From the NCBI GenBank assembly GCA_051652645.1, contig JBOFUP010000086.1, forward strand, positions 1 through 50,923: a stretch of DNA of 50,923 nucleotides. The letters run 5' to 3'. Below, piece after piece: positions 25,724 through 34,730 of the stretch. The stretch is from UBA7332 sp051652645 (lineage in GTDB: Bacteria > Bacteroidota > Bacteroidia > Bacteroidales > UBA7332). The notes below the pieces were generated by a model. It searched no databases. It was not told the DNA's origin and saw only the letters and a list, made by a program, of their open reading frames with translations. How positions within the stretch are numbered: the first letter of the stretch is position 1; each line of letters begins with the position of its first letter. A program made the position numbers and the translations under genes.

Positions 25724-27004
25724 TCAGATCTTGAATTTTAAAATAAACACATGCATTCCATCCAAGAAATTGTACTGAATACCAATGTCTGAGTATTTAC
25801 AAATTGAATCTACAATTGCCAAGCCTAGACCAGATGAACTACTCTTCTTGTACTTATGATAGAATCTTTCAAAAATTAGACCCTCGTCTAATCTAACAAA
25901 TTCACCACTATTTGAGATAGATAAAACATCTCCCTTAATTTCAATATTAATTATTCCTCCTGCATTGTTGTGTAGATATGCATTCTTTAAGAGGTTAGCT
26001 ATTAATATGGATGCAAGGGCACTACTCATTCTATATCGTATCTCAGAAGTATTTGTAACTGTTGCCTTTATCTTTAGATATGAATATGCCTCAGAAAAGT
26101 CTTCGGAAAGTGTATGTACTAAATTGTTTATGTTCACTTCAACTAGTTCTTGATACTGATGATTATCAATCTTACTCAATAGTAATAATGACCTATTCAT
26201 ACGAGCAACACCTTGCAAAGAGTGAATAACCTTAGCAATCTCCTCAGCTTGAGACTCACTTAACGAATCATCTTGAAGAATCATCTCTAGTCTATTTGTA
26301 CATACAGCAATAGGAGTCTGTATCTCATGCGATGCATTCCCAATAAAGCTCTTCTGATTAGTGAATAACTCCTCTGAACGTCTAGCATTGCGGATTACGG
26401 CTTCATTTAATCTTTTAAATTCCAATATCTCTGAGTCGTTAATCAAATCTTCATTTTTACCTCCTAACTTGTAGTTATCCAACCATCTCAACAAAATATA
26501 TAATGGTCTCATATTATACTTAAACAACAGAACATTGGAGACAATCAATACTACCAATAAGAGAAGATATAAAGATAGTAGCCATTGTAGTATTGCTTCT
26601 TGTAAATCACCTTTCTCAATAGTAGGCACTGCAACCGTAACCTCCCATAGTCTTGAATCCCTATCCCTAAAATAGCTCTTTAATATCCTTGCTGGTTCAG
26701 TCTCTTGTTTTTCCACTAGATAAATCATCGAATCGAGATAACGACTTTCTAAATCAACATCTCCCCACCTTGAACTGTCTAACTCTTTTATAGAGTAGGA
26801 GTTATTCGTACCATTATCTTTGTGTGGAATAGAGTCCCCAGCCAGGAATCTAGATTCTATTCGCTCTGCATATATATCTAGTGAATCATCTACCTCATCA
26901 TTAACTTCATTGATAACTGCCAAATAGAATAAATATGCCCAAAGAGTCATTACAAACATGAGCAAAACCGAAATCCTAATTGTAATATGTGTCAATAACT
27001 TCAT
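25724..27004 (-). CDS. Sensor histidine kinase
   Basis: This 426-residue protein has membrane segments at about 8-28 and 135-160 enclosing a periplasmic sensor region, then the cytoplasmic kinase. The H box is ASHEIQTP with phospho-acceptor H226. The N box is LLKNAYLHN, the G1 region is LSISNSGE (the usual DxG Asp is replaced by Asn), and the G2 box is SSGLGLAIV. The N-G1 departure is within the range seen in Bacteroidales kinases. An upstream TTG at 27010 adds two residues; I chose the ATG at 27004. It lies 13 bases after the response regulator gene with which it forms a two-component system. Confidence 0.93.
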   Translation of the reverse strand: MKLLTHITIRISVLLMFVMTLWAYLFYLAVINEVNDEVDDSLDIYAERIESRFLAGDSIPHKDNGTNNSYSIKELDSSRWGDVDLESRYLDSMIYLVEKQETEPARILKSYFRDRDSRLWEVTVAVPTIEKGDLQEAILQWLLSLYLLLLVVLIVSNVLLFKYNMRPLYILLRWLDNYKLGGKNEDLINDSEILEFKRLNEAVIRNARRSEELFTNQKSFIGNASHEIQTPIAVCTNRLEMILQDDSLSESQAEEIAKVIHSLQGVARMNRSLLLLSKIDNHQYQELVEVNINNLVHTLSEDFSEAYSYLKIKATVTNTSEIRYRMSSALASILIANLLKNAYLHNNAGGIINIEIKGDVLSISNSGEFVRLDEGLIFERFYHKYKKSSSSGLGLAIVDSICKYSDIGIQYNFLDGMHVFILKFKI

Positions 27005-27017
27005 AGTCAACCTTATG

Positions 27018-27698
27018 CTAGTCCTTTAGTGTTAATTTATAGCCAAAACCATATACCGCCTTTATATTTAAGTTGGATTTGACCTCATTTAGCTTCTTAC
27101 GTAGATTTTTTATTTGGGTATAAATAAAATCAAAGTTGTCAACTTGGTCTATATGGTCTCCCCAAACAGCTTCTGCAAGCATCTCTTTATTGATTACCAT
27201 CTCTGGCCTATTGATAAGATATAGCAATATATAATACTCCTTCCTGTTTAGTTCTATTGAAATATTGTCTACTCTCACATCAAAACTATCTGGGTCAATC
27301 GCGACATTCCCGTATTCAATCCATATCTTACCTTTGTGTTGATTCCTTCGTATCAAACTCTTTATTCTAGCATTTAATTCTGCTAAATGAAATGGCTTGG
27401 ATAAATAGTCATCTGCCCCTAGATCTAAGCCCTCTACCTTATCTTCTATAGAATCCTTTGCTGAGATAATAATAACATTCCTCTTTTCATCTAATTTATT
27501 TATCTCATTCAGCAGTGTTAAACCATTTCCATCCGGAAGCATTATATCTAACAATATACAGTCGTAGGAATAACATCGAATCTTACATATTGCATCTTCT
27601 AGATTACTAACTGACTCTACAATATACCTCTCTCTCTGGAGGAACGATATTAATATCTCACTCAACTCTATCTCATCTTCTACTATTAGGATTTTCAT
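27018..27698 (-). CDS. OmpR/PhoB-family response regulator
   Basis: This 226-residue protein has an N-terminal receiver domain with acidic pocket E7-D8, phospho-acceptor D51 in CILLDIMLPDGNG, and the conserved Lys in YLSKPF near residue 101. The C-terminal winged-helix domain (about 130-225) has LNRKEYYILLYLI and FDFIYTQIKNLRKKL, the latter being the recognition helix region. It is the first gene of the regulator-kinase pair and probably controls the adjacent PepSY-like lipoprotein gene or envelope functions. Targets are not visible from the sequence. Confidence 0.95.
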   Translation of the reverse strand: MKILIVEDEIELSEILISFLQRERYIVESVSNLEDAICKIRCYSYDCILLDIMLPDGNGLTLLNEINKLDEKRNVIIISAKDSIEDKVEGLDLGADDYLSKPFHLAELNARIKSLIRRNQHKGKIWIEYGNVAIDPDSFDVRVDNISIELNRKEYYILLYLINRPEMVINKEMLAEAVWGDHIDQVDNFDFIYTQIKNLRKKLNEVKSNLNIKAVYGFGYKLTLKD

Positions 27699-27721
27699 AC
27701 AGCTCTTTCTTTAGTTTTATT

Positions 27722-27729
27722 CAAAGATA
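27722..27729 (-). promoter_or_regulatory. Candidate -7 box of the two-component operon
   Basis: Minus-strand TATCTTTG, 23 bases before the response regulator ATG, an exact TAnnTTTG match with a placement like that at mtaB. Confidence 0.5.
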
Positions 27730-27787
27730 TCTCAAATCATATTATCACCCCTAATTGTGTATAATAACATTACATACTCAGTAATAA

Positions 27788-27834
27788 AAAAGATAGTACT
27801 ATCTCTATTTAACTAAGAGATAGTACTATCTTAT
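27788..27834 (-). terminator. Terminator of the thioferritin-like gene
   Basis: A perfect 17-bp stem (27790-27806 with 27816-27832) with a 9-base loop is followed on the minus strand by TTTTTTATT. It starts 18 bases beyond the gene's stop codon. Confidence 0.88.
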
Positions 27835-27850
27835 AAGATTAAGAAAAAAA

Positions 27851-28363
27851 TTACATTCTAAGTTTCTTAAACTCCTCTTTCATCCTATTTATATCAGTTA
27901 TGAAATCCTCCAAATCATTCTCATGCTCTAGTTCATCTGCAAGAATCTGTGTAGCTAATTGATGTGTTGTATGATCACGGCCACTAGTGAAATCTGCTAT
28001 CTCTTTATATCTTTGAATAGCACATCTTTCACCCTCAACATTTTGTTGCAATACTACCTCGACATAAGGATCACTAGGTGCCTCATACACACAACGAGCG
28101 TGTGTAAACCACTCCTTAGGATCAAGTAGAGGAGTACCTCCAAGCTGAATAATCCTAGCTACCAACAAATTGGCATGACCCAACTCTTCAGTTGCATGAA
28201 GTCTCAACTCAGGCATGATTTCTCCCCTCATAGGGCCTTCAATAACCTCTGCACCAATCCAGTACTGATAATATGCCAACCACTCTTCAGCTAAGGCTTC
28301 ATTAAGCATACGGATTAGTTCTTTCACATCAAGATCCATTATCTCTAAAGCTTTCTTTCCCAT
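27851..28363 (-). CDS. DPS-like / thioferritin-type ferritin-fold protein
   Basis: This 170-residue four-helix ferritin-like protein has ferroxidase-type ligands: EEWLAYYQYW with Glu in the first helix, LHATEELGHA (ExxH), NVEGERCAIQRY, and ADELEHENDLEDF (ExxH). Two cysteines, in HARCVYEAPSD and EGERCAIQ, match the di-cysteine signature of DPSL (thioferritin) proteins known from Bacteroides and archaea. These store iron and use peroxide, protecting anaerobes during oxygen exposure. It is a single-gene transcript with its own terminator. No regulator site (for example OxyR) could be identified in the 90 bases upstream. Confidence 0.85.
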   Translation of the reverse strand: MGKKALEIMDLDVKELIRMLNEALAEEWLAYYQYWIGAEVIEGPMRGEIMPELRLHATEELGHANLLVARIIQLGGTPLLDPKEWFTHARCVYEAPSDPYVEVVLQQNVEGERCAIQRYKEIADFTSGRDHTTHQLATQILADELEHENDLEDFITDINRMKEEFKKLRM

Positions 28364-28453
28364 AGTTCAAATTCTAAATTAGTGTTGTTTTATGTAATAA
28401 CTATCAATATAACACAACTAATTAAGAATTGTTCAAACATGTTTAAATCTTGA

Positions 28454-29269
28454 CTATTTTAGATTCAGAGAGAATAGGTCATAACTAATATTAAGCGAAC
28501 CTCTCATGTGACGCATTTCATATCCAAGAGGGTTTTGGCCCTTTTGGAATATATCTACCGAACCCATACTCACTCTAAGACCCAATGTGAAGTCCCTAAG
28601 TATACGCCTTTCATAACCAATAACAACACCTATATCCCAGTTACTCATCACTTCATTAAAAGACTGAACTAATGGCTCATTTAAAGGATTAATTTGTTCT
28701 GTAGTTGGATTATCTTTCACATCCGAAAGGTAACCTTTCCTTGCTGTATTATCAAAAGAGGCACTGAATGCATGTGCATAATAAACACCTGCAAGAATAT
28801 TATCTCGTCCTCTATTCCACGACCAAGTGGCATAAAGAGGTATTTCTAACAGCGTAAAAGCCATATCCATATCAGCTACTCCTGTAAAGTAAACCACCTG
28901 CCTAGCTCCAGATGTTTGATCTATAAGAAGCGTATATTGATCTTTCACTTTTGAGTCGGCCTTAAATCCAACTTGTTTATAAGTTGCCTCTGTAGATAAT
29001 CTCCACGATGAATTTATATCATATGAGACTCTTAATCCAATTGAGGGTACTATCTTGGGAGCAACCTCTTTTCCTACTTTATCTATTGTTCCTAATGTGG
29101 TAGGTATAGCTCCTCCTATATCAACACCAACCACAGGAGAAAATCTAAAACTACCTTTAAACAAACTCTTTCTATTCTCTTGTTCAATTGTATTTTGAGC
29201 ATATATCTGAGTTACTAACCCAGATAATAATAACAAAACCACAGATACAATTTTACTGTAACTTATCAT
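28454..29269 (-). CDS. Outer-membrane beta-barrel protein (PorT-like fold)
   Basis: This 271-residue protein has a signal peptide ending at IYAQ (residue about 25). The mature part alternates hydrophobic and polar residues in repeated strands, for example IVPSIGLRVSYDINSSWRL, FTLLEIPLYATWSW, VVIGYERRILRDFTLGLRV and SLNISYDLFSLNLK, where the last ends in an aromatic-rich C-terminal strand. This fits a small outer-membrane beta-barrel of the Bacteroidota PorT/OMP_b-brl type. It lies 23 bases after the PCMD lipoprotein gene, so the two are probably co-expressed. Specific function is not known. Confidence 0.75.
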   Translation of the reverse strand: MISYSKIVSVVLLLLSGLVTQIYAQNTIEQENRKSLFKGSFRFSPVVGVDIGGAIPTTLGTIDKVGKEVAPKIVPSIGLRVSYDINSSWRLSTEATYKQVGFKADSKVKDQYTLLIDQTSGARQVVYFTGVADMDMAFTLLEIPLYATWSWNRGRDNILAGVYYAHAFSASFDNTARKGYLSDVKDNPTTEQINPLNEPLVQSFNEVMSNWDIGVVIGYERRILRDFTLGLRVSMGSVDIFQKGQNPLGYEMRHMRGSLNISYDLFSLNLK

Positions 29270-29292
29270 AGTTATATAAATTATGGGTATGT

Positions 29293-31986
29293 TTAGCGAC
29301 GACGTTTTGATACTATATTAGAACCTGAGGGTGTCTGTGGATAAATTAGTTTTAGATTATCCATCAAAAGCCTACTACCATTTGCCCCTATAAAACTATC
29401 CCCCCTAGCACTAGATGCTGCTGAGATAGATATATGCGTAGGTTCAGAAGATGTATTAGTATACTCTAGGTCTATATTTGCTGTTACCCATCCTTGTGTG
29501 TTTGTAAAGATCAATTCACCTCTACCTAACACTTCCACATCTGGAGTTGGATCAAGATGATACTCCATTTCAACATCTGGATCACCGCTATATCTGATTA
29601 TCTCAATTATTACAGAAGCAGAATCAACTCTTCCTGGTAGCACAGTAAACTTGCCATCAGCAGACTGTTCAACAACATCCCCTCTATTATAATTAAGATC
29701 TACAATTAATCTATTAGGACGAGTATAGAATGGAGTACCAAACCAAGTCATCAATTTTGGTGTAGATGCTTGAGCTATATTAAACTTAAATTGACCTAGA
29801 AATGCCGAGCCTGAAGCTATCTCCTTAGCAAATATGTTGTCTACTTTACTCGTAGACATCTGTATTGCTGAATTTCCCTCAGTCGCTTCAGAAGATCTTC
29901 TAGTACCTGTTACGAATGTATTATTTGCCGATGTCCAAGAGTTGCTTCCAGGGGATAACTTTGTGTCATTTTCCCATCTCTCAAACCCCGAATTATCAAT
30001 TTGAGGAGTATAAATAAGTTTTATAACCCACTCAGTAGTATTTGTCCCATCCTCTGAGGTTACTTTTACTCTATTTGTCGAACCTATAGATGCAAAATAA
30101 AGAGGAAATCTATTTGGGATATCTGTAAATGCTCCCTGCGATACTTGATAATCTGGTTTGATTATTAAAGGGAAATTATCCAATCCAGAGGCTATCTGAA
30201 ATATGAACTCTCTATTATCGTTATCGATAAAATACTCATCTGCTATTTGCATATTTGATGGCTCTTCTGAAAAAGTGATAGCAGATAAATTTGCCTCATT
30301 ATTCAAAACACCACTTGTTTTAAGGATGATTTTCCAAGGTACAACATCCCCATTTTCAGCAATGATATTCAAGTCAACAACATCACGAGATGTTTCAAAT
30401 GTAACAAAGCCACTACCATCAAACCTATCACCCTCATTAGCGGGTTTGATAATACTAAATGGAGATGTAGATATTGCAGATCTAATTGATAGAGGAAAAT
30501 CCCAAGCACCCTCTTCGACTGTTAGAGTCACCTCTCTACGATTTTGATCAATTATCGGATATGTACCGAGCCTTATCTTATTTGTTTTTGATTCGTATTG
30601 AATCAGATCAATTGAAATTATCTCTGCCCTATCACTCTTGAAGGCATTCCGACTCTTAGTCAATATTGTCCAAGGAACTCTCTCTCCACTCTCTGACTCT
30701 ACTGTAATAACATTAGTGGCATCAGAGGAGGTGAATGACAGCTGATCTGGTTGATCAATGACTTTTGCTGTTGAATTAACAATAAGAGATGTTACATTAA
30801 CTTTGAGTGTAGATGTAAATAGCGCACTTGTAACAAGAACCACTTTCTTGTCATTTGGATAAACATTGAACCCATCTATAGACAATCCTAGAGGGAAACT
30901 CCCACTCTTTTCTCCTGATATAGAAATAATATTAGCCTGTGTGTCTATATACTTTTCTACTTGTGGTCTCCAAGTTCTCTTAGTAGCATTTATCCTATCT
31001 ATTATATATACAATCTGCTCAGAGTCATCCTGTGTGAAAGTCAATCTATTATCTAATGGAAGGCCTAATACCTCAGAGTTAGTTGAAACAGTGAAGCTAT
31101 TAAAATCTAGAGTAGCCGGAAAAACATCACCATTTGAGAGTGTATCTTTTAGTTGAAGTAACAATACCCCAGTTCTAACATCCCAGCTGCGATTTACTAA
31201 TGCTATATTGTTGCTATTCTCTACAACTTGAACTATGAGATTATTAAAATCAACACCATTTAGCTCTTGTCTAGTTGCTGTAGAGGGCAATTCAACACAC
31301 TCAACTATAGAAATAACCCATTCTTTAATATTACCGGATGCTGAGGTTACTGTAAATGTATATTGACTTTCCGCATTTTCGAATACAATATTATCACCAC
31401 TTGTTATACCCCCTAGCAAAGCATCAGAAGAGACCTTAATATCTGACTCTATTGTTAATGGGTATATTGCAGAAGCTAACATAAGCTTTATTTGACCTTG
31501 AGCCACGTCTATGTCTGTGCGATAGCTCAAAACAGCATCTTTTGGAGTATGAGACAACACATCGAAACGCTGTACTAGATTACCCTCAGGTAAAGCATTC
31601 TCCAGAAGCTTGATCTTCCAAGGGTGCACTAGTCCACTCTCCGAACGTAAATAAAAATCAATTTCTGACTCAATAGAATTAAAAAGCACGGTCGAATTGA
31701 AGTCCACACCAAGAGGTTGAGAATTTGGAGCGTTAATATCCAGCTTTAAGCTCATTGGAAATTGATACTTACCAAACACAACTGGTATAGTTATCTCTCT
31801 TTTCTCATTATCAATGACAGCACTCTCAAGAATAATAGAAGATGGTGAATGCTCAGCTACATGCACACTCTTGACCTCCGCCTCGTCACTAAGGCTATTT
31901 AGATCAGTACATGAACTCCAAAGTATTGGAGTAATAATAATAAGCACTCTAAGAAAAATGTTAAGGTTTAGGCTAGTTGTTCTCAT
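29293..31986 (-). CDS. PCMD-domain lipoprotein with six Ig-like repeats
   Basis: This 897-residue protein has a lipoprotein signal peptide with Cys at 26 (LWSSCTD). Residues about 40-650 hold six diverged beta-sandwich repeats of about 85-110 residues, each ending in a W-x-I-x-L type strand (HPWKIKL, EWVISI, TWRPQV, PWTILT, PWKIIL, EWVIKL). From about 660 to the end is a PCMD (putative carbohydrate metabolism) domain starting DNSGFERWEND and including MDNLKLIY. PCMD proteins are surface or periplasmic lipoproteins of Bacteroidota with a beta-jelly-roll fold suited to glycan binding. An upstream TTG at 32001 is a weaker start than the ATG at 31986. The barrel gene follows in the same operon. 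Confidence 0.8.
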   Translation of the reverse strand: MRTTSLNLNIFLRVLIIITPILWSSCTDLNSLSDEAEVKSVHVAEHSPSSIILESAVIDNEKREITIPVVFGKYQFPMSLKLDINAPNSQPLGVDFNSTVLFNSIESEIDFYLRSESGLVHPWKIKLLENALPEGNLVQRFDVLSHTPKDAVLSYRTDIDVAQGQIKLMLASAIYPLTIESDIKVSSDALLGGITSGDNIVFENAESQYTFTVTSASGNIKEWVISIVECVELPSTATRQELNGVDFNNLIVQVVENSNNIALVNRSWDVRTGVLLLQLKDTLSNGDVFPATLDFNSFTVSTNSEVLGLPLDNRLTFTQDDSEQIVYIIDRINATKRTWRPQVEKYIDTQANIISISGEKSGSFPLGLSIDGFNVYPNDKKVVLVTSALFTSTLKVNVTSLIVNSTAKVIDQPDQLSFTSSDATNVITVESESGERVPWTILTKSRNAFKSDRAEIISIDLIQYESKTNKIRLGTYPIIDQNRREVTLTVEEGAWDFPLSIRSAISTSPFSIIKPANEGDRFDGSGFVTFETSRDVVDLNIIAENGDVVPWKIILKTSGVLNNEANLSAITFSEEPSNMQIADEYFIDNDNREFIFQIASGLDNFPLIIKPDYQVSQGAFTDIPNRFPLYFASIGSTNRVKVTSEDGTNTTEWVIKLIYTPQIDNSGFERWENDTKLSPGSNSWTSANNTFVTGTRRSSEATEGNSAIQMSTSKVDNIFAKEIASGSAFLGQFKFNIAQASTPKLMTWFGTPFYTRPNRLIVDLNYNRGDVVEQSADGKFTVLPGRVDSASVIIEIIRYSGDPDVEMEYHLDPTPDVEVLGRGELIFTNTQGWVTANIDLEYTNTSSEPTHISISAASSARGDSFIGANGSRLLMDNLKLIYPQTPSGSNIVSKRRR

Positions 31987-32080
31987 CTGAAAATATATCA
32001 ATTACCAACTAAGGATATTAACACAACAAATAATAGTTAAGGAATGCCTACATTAGGCATACAAATATTTAAGGTATTGA

Positions 32081-33295
32081 TTAAAAAGCCTCTGTGATAT
32101 TAAAGTATATCAATGTCTGCTTCTCTCTTGTACTATACCCTAGGTCAAACCTAAAATTCATTCGGGGTTGTACCTCAATACGCAACCCAGCTCCAAAGTT
32201 AGGAAGCACTGCATCTATTTCTGCAATAGATCGTCCCATGGCTCCCACTCCGGCCCAAGTAGCAAAACCAAATCGGCTCCAAAATCTCTTCATCTTTGTC
32301 GTTCTATCGTTATTAAACATATGACGATATTCTACCAACATAAGGGATGTCGAATTATCTCTATACTGCCCTAAATAGTAACCTCTCAAATCAAAAGGGG
32401 AGCCCACCATTGGCATACGGGTCAATGGCACATCTCCAAAAGCATTCTTTGTGTTTACTGTCCATGCAAGAGTTCTTCTTTCTCCTACTTTTAGATATTG
32501 TCTGTAATCTATTGTTAGCTGTCCAAACTCATGATCACTACCTAAAAATTTAGGTGCATAACCTAATTTCACATCAAAGTATAAACCTTTATAAGCATTC
32601 GAAGGCACATCTCGAGTATCATAAGAAGCAGCAACACCCACCGTAGTACTTAGGATATTTAGCCCCGTTGTATCTCCTCTCTGTTTGATGTAGTATTCAT
32701 CTGCGGCTACCCCATTTGATATATCGCTCATCCTATCATATACTAAATCTATCATAGGTCCAACAAACACTGGAGTCTCCTTTATTCTGAAATAGCCTAC
32801 TGGGTTTATCTGAACTGTAGAAGCATAATAGGCAGTGGTTTCACTTCCTCGCTCAATTGATTTATTATTAGCAAATCCAACACCATAATAATTATCCGCA
32901 GCATTCTTAAATATGAATCGCCCTGTTAATCTAAACTTATCTCCTTTAAAATATAGTTGGGGATAGAGCATAAAATTAAACCCAACTCGTCTTCCAAAAG
33001 TTAACCCAAATGAGAGTGGTAATACCGATCTCAAAAGAGTAGAGTCGGACGGAGCAGTACTGAATGTTGTTAGAAAACTTCCACCTACTACAAATCCAAA
33101 GTCAGGAGTATATCCTGGGCCTCCGAGTACACTATATTTAAAGTTTTTGTTTTTTTTAGCATTAACAGATAGCTCAACCATAGGTTCTTTTGACGGTCCA
33201 TCCACTATAAGGGTATCAACCCTCTGAGCATAAGTGGTAGAAGAAAGTGCTAAAACGGTTAAAAGTGTTAGCGAAATACGCTTAATGATTTGCAT
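32081..33295 (-). CDS. BamA/TamA-family (Omp85) outer-membrane barrel without POTRA domains
   Basis: This 404-residue protein has a signal peptide (cleavage near TYAQ, residue about 23). It then has only the Omp85 barrel (surface-antigen D15 domain). The conserved loop-6 motif appears as DLRGYYLGQYRD at about 303-314, matching the VRGF/Y consensus. The last strand ends in LIYFNITEAF with a terminal Phe, a normal barrel-assembly signal. The short segment before the barrel is too small for a POTRA domain. Such stand-alone proteins are common in Bacteroidota; roles in lipid or protein transport are proposed, not shown. It lies between two barrel/PCMD pairs and is separated from the upstream pair by a strong terminator. 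Confidence 0.82.
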   Translation of the reverse strand: MQIIKRISLTLLTVLALSSTTYAQRVDTLIVDGPSKEPMVELSVNAKKNKNFKYSVLGGPGYTPDFGFVVGGSFLTTFSTAPSDSTLLRSVLPLSFGLTFGRRVGFNFMLYPQLYFKGDKFRLTGRFIFKNAADNYYGVGFANNKSIERGSETTAYYASTVQINPVGYFRIKETPVFVGPMIDLVYDRMSDISNGVAADEYYIKQRGDTTGLNILSTTVGVAASYDTRDVPSNAYKGLYFDVKLGYAPKFLGSDHEFGQLTIDYRQYLKVGERRTLAWTVNTKNAFGDVPLTRMPMVGSPFDLRGYYLGQYRDNSTSLMLVEYRHMFNNDRTTKMKRFWSRFGFATWAGVGAMGRSIAEIDAVLPNFGAGLRIEVQPRMNFRFDLGYSTREKQTLIYFNITEAF

Positions 33296-33333
33296 AGATT
33301 ATATGATTAAATGAGGTAATTCATCAAAAAAGA

Positions 33334-33381
33334 AACCGGACAGACTCCCCCTGCCGAAGCCAGAAGAGAATCTGTCCGGTT
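33334..33381 (-). terminator. Terminator of the upstream barrel/PCMD pair
   Basis: Arms 33334-33344 and 33371-33381 (AACCGGACAGA) pair perfectly over 11 bp. On the minus strand the hairpin is followed by a T tract (TTTCTTTTTT). It begins four bases after the PCMD gene stop. Confidence 0.9.
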
Positions 33382-33384
33382 ATA

Positions 33385-34698
33385 TTATTCCTCAAATATA
33401 ACATTTCTTATCTCAAGTTTAGAACCCTCTCTAGTTCCGTCTGGAGTTTTACCTGCTCCTTTATACTCCCATCCACCTGCACTAGAATTGAAAGACAAAG
33501 ACAAATGTGTTGGTATATCTATCTCGGGAGTTGAAGACCACTGCTCTTCAATCCTGTATAGAGTATAGTCCCATTTGGTAGGGTCTGTACCATCTTGAAT
33601 AGGGTTATGCTGATAAACAAATCTAGGTGAACTAGCTAAACCAATATCCCTTATTCTATATGCCTGAGGATTCTCATTTAAGAATTCAGTAGTAGGCTTA
33701 CCATAGTGAATAGGAATTGTAAGACGTCTCCACTCCCCTACAGTTTCTGAACTAATATATCCACCTGCGGCTATCCTATAAAACTTTGAATTAGTAGGAT
33801 TCACTTCATCATAAATACGTTTATGAAGAACAACCCATACCTCCATTGAGTCAACCTCTTCAGGTATATCAACACCCTGCCATTTTATAGCACCACTAGT
33901 TGTTGGTATCCACTTCTCAACCATTGTACCTGGCTGATATTTAAACTCAAAAGATACAGACTTCGGTCTATGACGATAATCAACACCGAAGCAGACATTA
34001 TCACGTTGCTTATCACGATCAAGGAAGTGTTTTGGGTTACCTCTGAATGCTCCAGTAAATATATTAGCTGAGGCAATCCCCGAACCTACAGTCTTTCCAC
34101 CTGTAGGATTCATAAGAGTAGTCAATACTACATGTCCAGATGGGTCTGGGAAATTAGATGGTACACAAGCAGCCTTATCTAATATTGCTGCAACATCATT
34201 TGTATTAGCCCATGGAGTTGACCCCCCAGCGTTGCCTATGTTATAATATCCATCTCCGTTTTTGAAAGTTCCTTGCTGATACCATTGATTCATAGAGTTA
34301 TAGTCTAGCTGAAGATTAAATCCACCATACCTAGCAACAACTAACAAATATCTTATATTTTTCCCACTTTCGGATGTCAATGTAAATAGAACTGGATCTA
34401 CAAAGTTTGTAACACTCTCTATTGATGGTGATATCTTTGCCAAAGAAGGAAGAGTGATATACTCTATTGTTAGATTTGAAAGATCTGCCGTTTCTGGCAT
34501 CTCAACATATGCTGTATCTGGACTCTCTTGAGTGCCATTTCCATATATTATCTGTGTTCTTAGCTGACCCTTAACACGGATCTCCGTTGGAGTGTTTCTG
34601 TCAGATTTATCAAAAACATCCTCAGACACACAAGAACTTATCCCCACGGCAGATAATAAAAGAGATAAAATGACAATAAAATAATTATTCGTATTCAT
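33385..34698 (-). CDS. PCMD-domain lipoprotein, short form
   Basis: This 437-residue protein has a lipoprotein signal peptide with Cys at 23 (ISSC). Residues about 35-115 form one beta-sandwich repeat (TAYVEMPETADLSNLTIEY to IRYLLVVAR) like those in the longer paralogue at 29293-31986. Residues about 120-437 form a PCMD domain: LQLDYNSMNQWYQQG, a SVSFEFKYQPG strand, and a C-terminal KLEIRNVIFEE that is equivalent to the MDNLKLIY end of the paralogue. A TTG at 34725 would add nine residues before the signal peptide, so I chose the ATG at 34698. It follows the barrel gene by 32 bases and is the last gene before a terminator. Confidence 0.8.
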   Translation of the reverse strand: MNTNNYFIVILSLLLSAVGISSCVSEDVFDKSDRNTPTEIRVKGQLRTQIIYGNGTQESPDTAYVEMPETADLSNLTIEYITLPSLAKISPSIESVTNFVDPVLFTLTSESGKNIRYLLVVARYGGFNLQLDYNSMNQWYQQGTFKNGDGYYNIGNAGGSTPWANTNDVAAILDKAACVPSNFPDPSGHVVLTTLMNPTGGKTVGSGIASANIFTGAFRGNPKHFLDRDKQRDNVCFGVDYRHRPKSVSFEFKYQPGTMVEKWIPTTSGAIKWQGVDIPEEVDSMEVWVVLHKRIYDEVNPTNSKFYRIAAGGYISSETVGEWRRLTIPIHYGKPTTEFLNENPQAYRIRDIGLASSPRFVYQHNPIQDGTDPTKWDYTLYRIEEQWSSTPEIDIPTHLSLSFNSSAGGWEYKGAGKTPDGTREGSKLEIRNVIFEE

Positions 34699-34730
34699 AA
34701 TGTAATACAATCTTATAAAGATCAATCTTG

